In this document: piece by piece, positions 49,306 through 64,000 of the stretch
Numbering within the stretch: position 1 is the stretch's first letter
How the letters are laid out: each line of letters begins with the position of its first letter
Origin: Spirodela intermedia
Taxonomy: Eukaryota; Streptophyta; Magnoliopsida; Alismatales; Araceae
Assembly (NCBI GenBank): GCA_902729315.2
Contig: LR746264.1
Location: 2,589,378-2,653,377 of the forward strand
DNA length: 64,000 bases
Direction of reading: 5' to 3'
Notes under the pieces: model-generated
Seen by the model: the letters and a program-made list of their open reading frames with translations, nothing else
What the model was told of the DNA's origin: nothing
Databases searched by the model: none
Program-made: the position numbers and the translations under genes

Positions 49306-52300
49306 ATGGTGTTTAACATGCAGCCTTATGGCCTCCAGTCGATGCTTAAGGAGGGACATCGGCACCTATCGGGTTTGGAAGAGGCCGTCCTTAAGAACAT
49401 TGACGCATGCCAGGAGCTCTCGGTCATCACTCGCACCTCCCTCGGTCCAAATGGTGCGATGCGAGCGGAAGTTCCGTTTTCTTCATCTTCTTTCTGATTT
49501 TGTTGTTTACTTTCTCACCCATGCTTGATCGGAGAGTCCAGGGATGAACAAGATGGTGATAAACCACCTGGACAAGCTGTTCGTGACGAATGACGCAGCC
49601 ACGATCGTAAACGAGCTCGAGGTGCAACATCCAGCTGCGAAGATTTTGGTGCTCGCAGGCAAGGCTCAGCAGGAGGAGGTCGGTGATGGGGCCAACCTGG
49701 CGATATCCTTCGGTGGGGAGCTTCTCCACAATGCGGCTGAGCTCATCAGGACTGGTCTGCACCCCAGCGAGATCATCAGTGGTTACACGAAAGGAATTAA
49801 CAAGGTTCCTTTGACATATCTTTCTTGTTATATTAGACATATTGCTTGACTCGAAGTATCTGGCTTCATAATCTGACTTCTCTTAATGACATTATAGACC
49901 ATAGAAATTTTGGATGAGTTAGTAGAGAAGGGATCGGAGACGATGGATGTGCGAAACAAAGATGAAGTCGTCCTGCGGATGAGAGCTGCTGTTGCCAGCA
50001 AGCAGTATGGGCAAGAAGACATTTTGTGCCCGCTCATTGCTGATGTTCGTAGAGTTTTTTTCAATTTGTTTCGGGGTTTTTCTCCGTGGAAAGTTTAGCT
50101 GACACTGAATCTTCATCATGACTCAGGCATGTATCCAGGTCTGTCCCAAGAATCCTGTAAACTTCAATGTGGACAATGTTAGAGTTGCAAAGTTGGTTGG
50201 GGGTGGCTTGCAAAATTGTACGATCGTCCGTGGCATGGTCTTGAAACATGATGCGGTCGGTAGTATCAAGAAAATGGAGAAGGCCAAGGTTGAAAATCTA
50301 TTCTTGTTCGCTTGCATCTCCCTCGTTTTTTTCCGTTAGAAATGCTTTCAAATTATTTTCACTATACATTATCCCGATCATGTGAGTCATGCCCTAGTCT
50401 AGTATGCAAATTATCCAGTGGGAAATTCCTTCTAAGTCAGTATGCGAACTCTTCTATATGTCCTTTTGTAAAATTCTTCACCGTGGTCTGGAACTCAATA
50501 ATGGGCATCATGAGTCGAATGGGGGATGTTTAGGAAGTAGGAAAAGGAAGGTGATCGATCTTTTGAGGATCTAAGATTGTTTGGATACTGGGTGTGGAGA
50601 ATAGGAGTGGACTATGACAGAGGTGGTTAAGGGAAAGCCCTTCAAGGAGGGTTCAAGACCATTACCTGGTGCTTACTCTATGTTGGAGTGGAAGTGGGGA
50701 ATGGCCGGAATACTGAACTTTGTAAGATTTCATCTAACTCGAATTATATGCTATCTGCCCCATGTATGTCATTTCCACAGAATAATGAAGGATTCGTTAA
50801 CAACATTGCAACAGAGTAAATGAGCTCCTTCCTTTAGGATGGCACTTGTGGAACAAAGTTTGGAACAAGGTAGGGTTGTTGAGGAAAATTTTAAGACAGC
50901 AATTGGCTGATCAATAGGGGCGGGAATAAAAATCGGCTGGGACTTTTTTGTCGCACTAGCATTTTCTTTCACTGCCGACAAGGATGAAAGCAAGAAGATG
51001 CTATAGCAGTTATAAAGCTTCCACACGGAGTTCATAATTTGATTGATAGACTGCCCATACTATGACTTTCCATCTTTTAAGGGAATGAGTACATTAATTC
51101 TTGGCATTGGAACCATCTGCACTTTTACAAGTTCAATTTTGGTGAACAGAACAATCAAACAATGGGCTTTCTTGTGTTATAGGATCGCTAGATTCCTTCC
51201 TGACATTAGTACATCCCATCTTACACAATAAATTTTGGTTGTGATTCGTTTTTTGTTATTCTAAATCTGTGAACAGATGTCTATATTTCTATTATTCTGG
51301 CAAAAGCTTGCTATTTAGTTCGTACACGATTGAAACGCTCTTCTTTCCATGTCGCTTAACCACTTAGGAAATCATGCTTTTCTCAATGCTTAAAAGTGGA
51401 CTGTATACTATGGATGTAATTCTAAGGTTTGATTATTCTCATTTAATTTTGATTTTTTTTGGGCATATCTTCTTCATATTCCACCTGAGGAACTGAGCTG
51501 CCTATTGTCATAGTAAAATCCACCCACTGTCTATCATTATTTGCCTAGAATATTTGCCTTCCATTCTTGCGGCTTTTGTATATTCATTTGGGCATATATT
51601 GGTTCAGGTATATGCCCTAATGGAGTTTTGTGTCCAGTATCTTTAAGTTTCTGTAGTGCGGTTGCAGGCAGAGACCAGCAATGTCCATGCTTTTAATTCA
51701 AATTTGTTTGAAGTTTTATCATTTGACCAAGCTCGCTTTTGTGGTGTTCGCAGATTGCTGTCTTTGTTAGTGGTGTGGACACATCTGCGACAGAAACGAA
51801 AGGCACTGTACTGATACAAAGTGCTGAGCAGGTATGGTTTCTAGGGAGCTAATTGATAGTTTCATTTTTCTATTTTCTATTATTCATGGGCACACTTTGT
51901 GGCAGTCTCCTTGGAGGTGTACTGATCTAGTTGTTTACAAATAACGTCTGTCATTGAGAACTCTGAATAGCTTTTTATGTTTTTATGTATTTATAGATAT
52001 ATGCATCTCAGACACTGGAGCTCTTTCTCCCATCCTTTTTTTTCAACGTTTTTGGTAACTTGTACAGTGCGCACTTTTTGGCTCTACCCATAATTGTAAA
52101 GTAATAGGTTGAACATGGGATAAAAGTTCCATATTAATAGGAATCAATCCACCTGCTTCTATTTTTTCTTACATACCGGCTGGAAGCATTGATGTATCCG
52201 TTGGATTGAAGCAATAGTGCCGTCATTTTCTGGAATCATAATATCTGCGTGAACTGGGTCACGATTTCTATTGATTAAACAAATTGTCAGAATCCCAAAA

Positions 52301-55300
52301 TGACGCATTCTCAGATAACCATATATTCTTCTTGCTATCAACAATAAGGATCTCTATTTTGGCCACTTTTTTGGTCACTGTCAAATGATTCCCTTTACTT
52401 TAAGTTTCCATGGACTATTTTGTCTACATTGTCAGATTGACAGAAAACTGGTGGTCACTTACACTTCTTGTGCATTTAACAGCTAGAGAACTATTCAAAA
52501 ACTGAGGAATCAAAAGTTGAGGAGCTTATTAGAGCCGTTGCTGAATCAGGCGCCAAGGTTATTGTTAGTGGGGGAGCAGTGGGTGAGATGGCGTTGCATT
52601 TCTGTGAGCGTTACAAGTAAGCCAATCTCCTTGTGGAATTTTCTAGGTTAATTTCTTTAATTTTTATAAACACTCTGTTAAGTTGTAGGTTTCTGTATTT
52701 TTTTTTTAGGAGCTCAAAACTACCTTCTAGTTATTCCCTCTAGTTGCATTGTCATGAGAATAATAAACATGTATTAACTATTCGAATTCATCTCTTGTAG
52801 CCCATCAAGGTTTTTGATATGATGAAAAACCGTCGTTGCTTGGGTCTGAGGTTCATGTGGTCATCTTCACCTTTGTCGGGGACAGGCTTCATGCAGGGCT
52901 CCAATGGGTGCTTTTATCTGCCATTAAACTGGGCACCATCAAAGGTTGCAATGGGCACTACCTTGGGGTTGGCTCACCTGCAGCCCCTACTTCCTTACTC
53001 TGTCCTACACGTCTGCCAGTAACCAGCCCCCATTGTCCCTACTTCCTTTCCCTGTCCATCTGTACCCTTCTCCTTCTCTGTTGATTGCAAACTTCTTTTG
53101 TCAGTCCTCTCCTCAACGCTCATGATTATAGCCCCCACAACCCTCCCTCTGTTGCCCCGGCGACTGGGTCTATTCCTGATGTGAGAGGGAGTAAGGTTGC
53201 TTACTACCATACAGAGCAGTGATATTCAATTCCTCCCTTAGTTTGTTGGAATTTACCATAACTCATTTCCACTGAGATTGAGGCATGGATCATATGGTGT
53301 CATTGCGTTTGACAATGTATCATTTTTTTTTTATTGAGTCAGGCATGGCTTCTTGTGTCTCTTCATTATCTTCATCCATGCTTCCGTTTTCTCCATGTCT
53401 TAACCTTTCTGAACATGTTTCTACTGCTATTTCTACCGCCTCTCTAGTAGTCATTTAAATATGATTTTTTTATTGCTACACACCTCTCTTTTCAGTATAT
53501 TGTAGGTCCATGTGCTTACGACTGCACATAGCAGATGACCGTCTTTATGCTTTTCCACTTTTATGCATTTGAAATTTATTGTATCATTGTCATTGGCAAA
53601 ATAAATGATTATTAAATGTTTTGGGATGATCCACTATTTATATAGAATTACATCTTCATGCTACATCTGATGTTTTGAAAATTACATGGGTGCCTGTTCT
53701 TTCCCACAGGATCATGGTCTTAAAAATCAGTTCAAAATTTGAGCTGCGAAGATTTTGCCGAACAACTGGTGCTATTGCTCTTGTAATTCTTCTTCTTCAT
53801 CGGCTTTTGTACTTTTATTTTGCATGTAATTCTTCTGCTTCCTCTGAATCACGTTGTGTAATGACGACAACAGCTGAAACTTAGCCAGCCGAATCCCGAT
53901 GAGTTAGGATACGCGGACTCTGTTTCAGTGGAGGAAATCGGTGGCACTCGGGTACATCCTCGCCATTCATTCTCCTGAAGGATTCCCCCTGCCCTAAAAA
54001 GTTGCATCTCCCTTATTCCCTGGCAGTTTCTTGTATTCTGTGCTTATATTTTTGGTTTTAACGTTTCATAGGTGACGATTGTGAAGAACGAGGAGGGTGG
54101 AAACTCAGTGTCTACAATTGTTTTGCGGGCGAGCACTGACAGTATACTAGATGACCTTGAAAGAGCTGTTGACGATGGTGTTAATGTGTACAAGGTTTGG
54201 CTCTGTAGTAAACGAGTTCATCTTCAATATGGTTCTTCCTATTCCATAGACGTTCAAGAGTGTCCTTACATGCCTACTTACACAATAGGTGTCGAATTTA
54301 TTGCATGCTTACGTCTAATTTGTCTTTCATTGGAACAGATTATTATATCTAATATATTCCTTTTATCAGGCTATGTGTAGAGATAGCCGTATAGTTCCTG
54401 GGGCTGGTGCAACTGAAATAGAATTAGCGAGAAGATTGAAGGAGTTCTCTCAGAAAGAAACAGGGTAACCTTTGGCCTCTATTTTTTTTTGATATTTTCC
54501 CAACTTTGTTATATGCTTCCCACTTTAGTATAGCTGATGTACATCATCCACTGGAAACCAGTTGTGATAGATCTATTTTTGTAATGCTATTGCTAGGTAG
54601 GAAAACTATTCCTTTAGGCTATGCTAACTGGCTATCCTTTTTATACTTGGCCATTTTCTGCTGTTTCAGAGTCTAGTTATTGTTAATGAATTCTCTCTCT
54701 CCCCTGGATCCTGTGGAATGTGGTGGACTGTCGCACCTAGCTCACACAGATTAATGTAGAGTCGGGCACGATTTTATTTTTATTTTTTATTTTTTAAAAA
54801 TAAAACTTTAGCTAGAAGGTGACAATAAAGTTGCAAGGTAGGGATTGAGATTTGCATACAGTTCAACGATTATTGTCACGTGTAATATGATATTTTAATT
54901 TATTAAGAAAATATAATTATCTTGTTTGAAATGTATTATATTGCAATGGATAGCTGTAAAAGTAGATGGATCAATCTTCGGGATTACTGTGATTGACAGC
55001 AATCGAAATTTTTTTTTTTTTTAGGCTGGATCAGTATGCTATCGCGAAATTTGCAGAAAGCTTTGAGCTGGTACCAAAAACCCTGGCAGAGAATGCGGGG
55101 CTCAATTCAGTTGAGGTCATATCTTCCTTGTACGCGGAGCACGCATCTGGCAACACCAGCGTGGGTATTGACCTTGACGAGGGAGCCTGCAAAGATGCGT
55201 CAGCCATGAAAGTTTGGGACCTTCATGTTACGAAGTAAGATCCCTTTCTTTATTTTGTTCTGGCATTATCTGATGATCCTCCCCACCACCCACCACCCGC

Positions 55301-55505
55301 CATTGCTTAGAGAATGGAGCCCGGATGAACACTGGATCAGGGTTGGGTTTGAAGCTTCTTGATAAATAGATTCCGGCTCTTAGGTTCGTATTTATCAGTG
55401 ATTATGTACATGAGTCGTTCCAATGCAGGTTCTTCGCCCTCAAGTATGCAGCTGATGCGGCGTGCACCGTCCTCCGAGTTGACCAGGTGAGCTTCTCCGC
55501 CACAT

Positions 55506-55544
<39 letters not shown>

Positions 55545-55677
55545 CCCATCCCAACCATTCAGTTTAGCCCAGCAGCCCTGGTTCGTTATATCTGTGGTCA
55601 TTACTGGGCAGATCATAATGGCGAAGCCAGCGGGTGGGCCGAAGAGAGACCAGCCTGCCGGAATGGACGAGGACTGA
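49306..55677 (+). CDS. CCT8: Chaperonin-containing TCP-1 subunit theta (CCT8)
   Basis: Thirteen exons: 49306-49453, 49542-49804, 49898-50044, 50127-50288, 51754-51831, 52483-52616, 53710-53782, 53874-53951, 54072-54194, 54370-54464, 55025-55234, 55429-55486 and 55612-55677. They encode 544 aa, the usual CCT8 length. CCT8 is one of eight subunits of the cytosolic TRiC ring that folds actin and tubulin; in plants it is also linked to cell-to-cell movement of KNOTTED1-type proteins. ATP-site motifs are TSLGPNG (44-50), GDGAN (97-101), ERAVDDGVN and GAGATEIE (from about 413). The theta-specific C-terminus VDQIIMAKPAGGPK is in the last two exons. Introns 4 (1.5 kb) and 6 (1.1 kb) are the longest. 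All junctions keep frame and the gene looks intact. Confidence 0.96.
55507..55542. repeat. (CT)18 microsatellite in the last CCT8 intron
   Basis: A pure CT run starts about 20 bases after the exon 12 donor. It leaves the donor and the acceptor at 55611 intact. Confidence 0.95.
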
Positions 55678-55753
55678 CCGAAGAGAGATCAACCCGCAAC
55701 CCGCTGGTATGTGGGCTTTTTGCTCTCCCCAGAGGGGGAGGGACATTCCGCTT

Positions 55754-55786
<33 letters not shown>

Positions 55787-56230
55787 GCTCCCTCTCTCTC
55801 GCTCTTTCTCTTCTCACAAGTCTCGGATTCCTGCTGTGGCAGTGGTAAACGCAGTTTGAGGGGTTTTGATCCGTCGCAAACAGTCATTCGCTCGATTGTT
55901 GTGATGGCGCTTCTTATCCATCGCTGGTTTTTTTGTACTGTATTGCCTCATGTTCTTGTTAGAGAGAGAGAGAGAGAGAACGTTGGCTTGTTATACTTAA
56001 GTCAACTGTCAAAGCCCAACCGCCGGATAAAGGCGAGCTTTGACGGGAAAACTATAAACAGTGAGTTGGAGAGTCTAGGGGGAGAGAGAGAGAGAGAGGA
56101 GGCGTGGGCCCCACAAAGACGAATATTCGAAAGATGGGACCCGCCAAAACACGATAAGACCAGAGAGAGATATAAAGCGGGATTCGTGGTGCTTCCCTCC
56201 ATCTCAGCGGAAGACCGGAGCAGGCCAGCC
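55678..56230. promoter_or_regulatory. CCT8 3' end and PnsB2 promoter, with CT and GA tracts
   Basis: Only 553 bases separate the CCT8 stop from the PnsB2 ATG. The stretch carries CT tracts at about 55752-55800 and AG tracts at 55961-55979 and about 56082-56099. TATAAAG at 56171-56177 lies 60 bases before the PnsB2 ATG and is a good TATA box, implying a short 5' UTR. Confidence 0.6.
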
Positions 56231-58261
<2,031 letters not shown>

Positions 58262-59162
58262 GAGCAATCATGGCAATTTTTATGTCATTATTCATGATTG
58301 ATCATATGCCGAATGTCCTATGAAAGTGTAAATTCTATTGATGTTTTGATGATCTCAATCTGTTCTCCAATGCTGTACGAGTATGATAAATAATGTCCCG
58401 CTGAAGAAAAGGAAGCTCAAGAAGTTCTGACCTTGAGATTATTCTTGTAATGACCGGCAGGAAGGAGTGGGCTACTGCACGCTTGTTGCTTGCTTAGGTG
58501 ACAGGCACTCAAAGCCTCGATGAAACCCAGCTTATTGAAGATTCAAAAACAATTATGATTAGTTTACGGTCAATTCACACCAACAAGCTGAAAGTAAAAA
58601 AAATATTATTCATGACCATTTTAAATTTGTGTTAATACATTTCATAAATTATTTTTTTTTCACATGAAATAACCATGATTCGTGCATGGTTCCATGATAC
58701 CTGGGATAAGATGTTCACAATGTTTCTTATTTGTCTTGTTCATTGATAGAACTTATATAAAGCTCAGAGATGCGATGTAGTATATCTCTCTAGAACTTTA
58801 CGGTAGCTAGCATAATTTTACAAAAATGATGCATTCATTATTTTTCATGAAATCAGCCCCAGCCTATCTAAGGGGCACTGAAGCATCATTAGTGCCATTT
58901 AAGAGATCCTAGCTTTTCCAACGAATAAACTAACTTGACTGGTAGTGGGCATCATGAAGACATTGTAATGTGATTAATTAGACGCCTTGCCAAACACTTA
59001 TCAGATGATAAAAAGGCCAGGCCATACAAAAATTCACAAACTTACAGGCTTCTCCCATCCCAAGTGACTCCAGGGAAACAACAGCAACCAAATCTCTGCT
59101 AGACAAAACAAGAAAGAAAAAAAAAAAAACAGTAACATAGAGACAACAAGCACTCCCTTCAA
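58262..59162. other. Convergent spacer between PnsB2 and the SINE gene
   Basis: Both genes end toward this 0.9-kb region, which should hold their two 3' UTRs. It is AT-rich, and no other gene is seen. Confidence 0.6.
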
Positions 59163-61193
59163 TCAAGTTGGAACCACACCAAGGCGGCCCTCATCCTGGT
59201 TAATCTGGGCGACCAGCAAGACCAATGCGGCCATGATCCAGAGGAGAGTGAAGACTAAAGTGACTGTAAGCCTGCAGAATGCTCTCCCTCTTGTGCGCAC
59301 ACTTTGAACTCCATTATTCTCTTCACAGATTGCTTCTTCGGAGGCATTGCCAGCAGTTGTGCCCTCGGGTGTCTCCCCACAAGATGATACCGACTCAGAA
59401 CGCTCCAGCATATCCTCATCATCGGCGTTGTCATACTCACCAGACTGAGGGCTATTGGTATCATTAGAATGGCCACCCCCACCGGCTTGAGCCTCGGTGG
59501 GGTTCCACTCGATTTCATCCGAGCTCAGGCTGTTGGGGGCACTGCCTGGCTGCTTCTGAGGGCATTCAAGGTCTTCCTCACCAGGATCCTGGAGCGATCT
59601 GATGAGCTTCCTCGGGGTTGCATACAGCTTCATGCTGTTTATGGACATTGGCGATCTGGGTCGCTAGACAAAAAATAAAAGAGAGAAAAAGATGGAGACT
59701 TCAGATTCTTGAGTGCAGATCATGATTCAAGCGAAAGAGATGAACTTTTTGTGGCGTCTGATTGCGATGAACAGATGGGTAAGTGGACCGCATGATCAAA
59801 CCAGTCAGACGCCAGAGGAATTCTAGCAACACAAGGCAGCTTTTAATTCCTAAATCAGACTCACCTGGGGAGCCATCACATCCTGTCGTTTCACATCAAC
59901 ACTGGTGTTATTTGCCTGAGAAAAACCACAGAATCCCACGGATTGTTCGCCGGTGCCTTCTCTGGGTCGTTGCCTCGGGCTGTCGATTGCAGACATAGAT
60001 TCAGAGAATAACCCATCCTTCAGTGACACATCAACACCGCCATTGTTGTTAATCCAAAGCTTCCTACTGGACCTCCGAGGGTGCCCAAGGTCACAGCTGG
60101 ACTGCCCTACTGATGATAGAGGAGACCACGGGAAGCCCTCGCTGGCCAGAAAAGAATCAATCGTCCTCGACTCAGGCGAAGCATATCCAGAGCCCCCGCC
60201 GGAGAGTGGAGTCTCTGATACTTCCATGGCAGGCGGCAGCGTCCAGCCCTTCTCGTACCTCGAGCTCTCCTGAGCTGCAACAAGCTTGGCCGTCTGCAAC
60301 GCCTCAAAGGCTGCGCCTCTGATGAACAGCAGGCGGTCGTCGTTGTTGCACTGCTCCATGACCTCCACCACGGAGTCGAGCTCCGAGGCGATGCTCCTCG
60401 AGTCAACGCACTTCATCAAGAAGTTGATCATCTGAATGGCCGAGAATCGCCTCTGGGAGTTGACCTCCGCAGTGCCCGTGGTCAGAATCCTCAACCCTGA
60501 CCTTAGAAGGGATCTGGCGTAGGCCTCCAGGACGAAGATGCTGTGCTTCGACAGAGCCATCACCAGACCCATGTGGGCATTCGTCTGGGTCGCAGCCTCC
60601 TCCATAGCCCCGGAAACCTTGAGGCACACCTCGTTAACCATCTCGTCGGAGGCGAACCGCCAGTTGTCGGACTCCACGAGGACCTTCAGGCAGAGGGCTG
60701 CGCCTGAAGCGACGCACTCGGCGGGGCCCATCAGGACGTCCGAGAGAGGCTTGCAAAGGGATCGGATTATCCTCGCCTTCGCCTCGCCGGCGGTCGAAGA
60801 AGGGTCGATGGCGTAGCGAGCGATGGCCGGGGCCACTTTGGAGCAGGCCTGGTGCAGAGGGAAGGAACCAGCGCTGGAATGGAGGGTTTTGACGATGCTG
60901 GCCATGATGCTCTCGATCTGAGGGACGATGTTGGGGCCGTGGACGCGGGCGAGGACCTCGTAGAGGGAGATGGTGTGCTCGCCGAAGGATGCCCCCGGCT
61001 GTTCCTTGGTTTCAGAGACTTGGGCCAGGAAGAGAGGAATCGCCTTGGTGTCCAGATCCTTGACGTACGACTTCAGTGCCTTGAGTGCGGATTTACGGCT
61101 GTCGGCGTCCTTCTCTAGCTTCTCCAGCTCCTGGAGCAGAGCCGGGCTGAGATTCCTTCCTCGGGCGTGCGGGGGGCAAAGAGTCCTGCTCAT
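59163..61193 (-). CDS. SINE: SINE1/SINE2-type plant KASH protein of the outer nuclear envelope
   Basis: Two coding exons on the minus strand, 61193-59865 and 59663-59163, give 609 aa. Residues from about 15 to 330 form an all-helical armadillo-type domain (RNLSPALLQELEKLEKDADS, then RKSALKALKSYVKDLDTKAI). A Ser/Gly-rich, charged linker follows. Near residues 577-596 there is one membrane helix (TVTLVFTLLWIMAALVLLVA), and the protein ends in a short lumenal tail, QINQDEGRLGVVPT. A single C-terminal helix followed by a tail ending in VVPT is the plant KASH signature, which binds SUN proteins in the perinuclear space. SINE1 binds actin and positions the guard-cell nucleus. ARM plus KASH identifies the SINE family; paralogue 1 or 2 cannot be decided here. 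Confidence 0.9.
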
Positions 61194-61620
61194 CTGCGTG
61201 CTCTGAAGAAAGAAGAAACCAGACAGGATTGATTATTTCTCCATTAAATCGAATACATCATCATACACTCCGCGTCGACTGCCAACCTAGAAGAGAACAG
61301 TGGACGATGGGAAGCAGGAGGGGGAGTGAGGCCTGACCTGGTTGGAAGACCTCGACGGGCTCCGGTACCTGCCCATCTCCTCCCTCATCTCCTCTTGTAC
61401 GGACGGGGAGGGATGCACGGCTAGAAGAAAGACGTGGAGAGGGACGGAGGTCCAAAGGGCGGATGTGAGGATCACAGAGAAGAAATGGCACCAGCGGGTT
61501 GAAGGGGGAGGGGTGGGACTCCTAGGGTTTGAAGTGGGTCTGATCGACGGGAGCTCACACAGCTGTCGTCTTCTTCCCTCCTGTTTTTCCGCGCTTTGAA
61601 TTTCCGATTTGAAATGACCC
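61194..61620 (-). promoter_or_regulatory. SINE 5' UTR with a probable intron, and promoter
   Basis: A donor CCAG/GTCAGG at about 61337 and acceptors at about 61203 (TTCAG) or 61194 (CGCAG, directly before the ATG) suggest a 5' UTR intron of about 130-140 bases. The flanks are GC-rich to about 61620. This is inferred from splice signals only. Confidence 0.45.
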
Positions 61621-64000
61621 CGCCGTCCTCGTCGTCATCTTTCCTTATTGGGCTTGTAGCCCGACCTGAGCCGTCCTTTTTTCAGAAGCCAGCCACCATC
61701 GTGAGGGACCAGTCTCCGGGCTTTTGTGGGCTGTAGGTGTCGAGCTTGGTGTCTAGGAATACTTACAAACATGGTAGATTATGATGGATCAAAAGTCAAC
61801 GAAAAAATGCAAAATTGGTCATTGAATCCAAAAGGTATGAAATTCCTCAATCCTTTAATTCGTAAGGATATATTTTTCATGATCTTTGAATCTATGAAGA
61901 TCAAAGTGATATATTGTTTAGGCCTTTGACTTTGTCCAAATATATTACAATTATACTTAAAAATAGATCAAGCTAAAAATCAAGAGTAAAATGAATAAAA
62001 AGTGGAATTCGGAAATACCATATGAATTTTCCATGTAAAACACGAGATCCTCATCTCGACTGCCTAATTATTGCAATCACAATAGTTTTGAGCCTTCAAA
62101 ATTTTGTAGCCCATGTTTTTACATTTTTAGGTAATCAATGTCTCAAGTTTTTGGCCTTTCTGATTCCACCAACGACTTATTACGTTCAAAACCCTTGCAA
62201 CAAATGAGAGATGGATGGGTACCGAACAAAATGCAGAGTTCTAAGAGATTATTTTATGTTACTTCAAAAATATTTTCATGTTTTTAAAGATGAATGACCT
62301 ACCCATTTACTTTGTTTTTAAACCAATGCAATCTCAATTTGTTAGGACATTTTATATCAAGATGTATATATTGAGAAAAGATTAATAAACTTTTTTAAGA
62401 GAGATTAAATTTTATGATTGTTCTACTCGATTCTAATTTAAACCTTAATGAGATTTAAAATTTGATAATGTATGGTGTGACTACTTCTAATAAATTTTTA
62501 GCTTACTAGATCATGCCATTGTGCTGGGTTTAACAATTTTGATGTGAGAGAACTAATTACATAATCTAAGCATGAAAAATTTCCATGAAGTGTGATGAAA
62601 TACACTACTATCCAAATTAAGATCTAATATTTATATCTATTTTTTAAATTTAAATATATTTTTTCAAGCTTCAAATGAAGAAATCAGATGTTAATTATCG
62701 TATGACAACAAAGCCAAGTAAACAAAATTAAAAAGGAAATATTTTACAAGAAAAAGTAGAGGTGAGAGAAAGTGAGCCAACTTATGTATTGACCAAAAAG
62801 TGGGATAGTGTTTTGACCAACCAATTGACCCAAAAAAGTGGATGTTAATCTAGTGAAAATGATGAAACAGTGATAAAGAAAACTCATTCAATGAGTAGTG
62901 AGGGAATATGACAGCACAAGTAAGATGTGGAAGTGAAACTTTTGACAAGGACAACTCATGTGACACATGGCTGATGGTTGGATGTCTTAGATGTTTTGAT
63001 GATGATCACAATAATTGAGTATTTTAGTTATTTGCTTCATTTTAGAATTGCATAACGTGATAGCATGAAGATCCTAAATATTTCTAGGTGAGCTTAAGAA
63101 GATGCAACAATTCAAGCTTCTAGGTTTGAATATTATCTATCAAATAGTAGCCTTGATTATTCGTGCATTTTATCTTGAGTTATTAAAGGTTTAAAGATAT
63201 GTCATTAATAGATCTGATTATTGAGTTTGAATATAAGGCATAGTGGACCTAAATCTAAGATCATTGGATCTAATTTTTGTGCTTGAATCTATGATCTAAT
63301 GAACATGGTTTTGGGCCTTAAATATGTCCTAATTGATTCATTTTTTTGGTTTATTAGATCAACATTTTGGCTATAGGTTAAAAAGGTTTTGGATAGCTTA
63401 ACCATCAAGTAGATAGATCTATCTATTTCACTATGTGGATCCAAATCAGCATAGTTTATGAACATGTACAATTTGGGTTTAACAGGTCTATTCGTTATAT
63501 TGCACCACATTTGCAATATAAAAAGATGAACCATGGGTCATCCATTTTAATCACCATAGCTCAATAAACTTTGTGAGCATCTATATCACACCAAATTTGT
63601 CAAAAATGTTAGTTTCATTTTTTCTGAAGGTGATCCCAAAAGAGAAAATGGGCAGGGAAGAAACAGACACTTCCATCTCATGCTTGATCTACATGAAACA
63701 ATCAACTCATCCATCTGATGCTTGAGCTAGAAACAAAGAAGTCAACACTTTTATTTTCCTAGAGATGCTAAAGTGGCTTGTGGGGAGAAAACTTTTCTAT
63801 TTTTTTCTTTAAAGGTAGATTCCATTAATTAATTAAATCTGAAGTATACAATATTAAATAGTCTTTGAAATTTAGAAAAACTATGGCTTATGCTTTCTTG
63901 AACAACTAATGCACACAATGAGTTATCTATGTGTTTTACTGATTTATTTTTTCCTTAATTTTGTGACTTCCTTCATTTTTTTTCCATATATATCTACATA
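61620..64000. other. AT-rich spacer, no gene recognised
   Basis: About 2.4 kb with only short frames. A block near 62030-62170 resembles one near 23585-23710. The rest looks like decayed repetitive DNA with no diagnostic motif. Confidence 0.55.

Overview
This is a piece of nuclear genome from a flowering plant. The coding regions are split by GT-AG introns, and the genes include plant-only families: PSBO, an NDH subunit of the chloroplast, a BPM-type MATH-BTB protein and a plant KASH protein. GC-rich coding exons (PSBO, the SINE gene, PnsB2, first and last BPM exons) against AT-rich introns and spacers suggest a monocot, but the species cannot be fixed from the sequence alone. Simple repeats are almost all of the GA/CT class.

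Layout. 1-5.1 kb: a degenerate Ty1/copia element on the minus strand (RNase H and reverse transcriptase, then a minisatellite, a primer-binding site and the start of an LTR), followed by AT-rich spacer with inverted repeats. 5.25-5.57 kb: a possible small pseudogene. 6.0-13.9 kb (+): a NEMP/PNET2 nuclear-envelope membrane protein, 10 exons, 507 aa. 15.1-19.8 kb (+): a MATH-BTB (BPM) Cullin3 adaptor, 4 exons, 401 aa. 19.8-24.4 kb: AT-rich spacer. 24.9-26.0 kb (+): PSBO, 2 exons, 330 aa. 28.2-43.1 kb (-): CCR4-NOT subunit 3, 16 exons, 897 aa, with a pure CAG tract encoding polyglutamine. 44.5-48.4 kb (-): a BSD2-like plastid zinc-finger chaperone, 3 exons, 150 aa, with a fold-back repeat in its second intron. 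49.3-55.7 kb (+): CCT8, chaperonin subunit theta, 13 exons, 544 aa. 56.2-58.3 kb (+): PnsB2/NDF2 of the chloroplast NDH complex, 3 exons, 390 aa. 59.2-61.2 kb (-): a SINE-type KASH protein, 2 coding exons, 609 aa. 61.6-64 kb: AT-rich spacer with no gene recognised.

All eight gene models were built by hand from splice sites, and each keeps one open frame through every junction. The genes do not form an operon-like unit. Three act in photosynthesis or plastid biogenesis (PSBO, PnsB2, BSD2-like), two in the nuclear envelope (PNET2, SINE), and three are general regulators or chaperones (BPM, NOT3, CCT8). I found no tRNA, rRNA or CRISPR, and no convincing undescribed system. The most unusual structures are the intronic fold-back repeat, the internally deleted copia element and the polyglutamine tract in NOT3.
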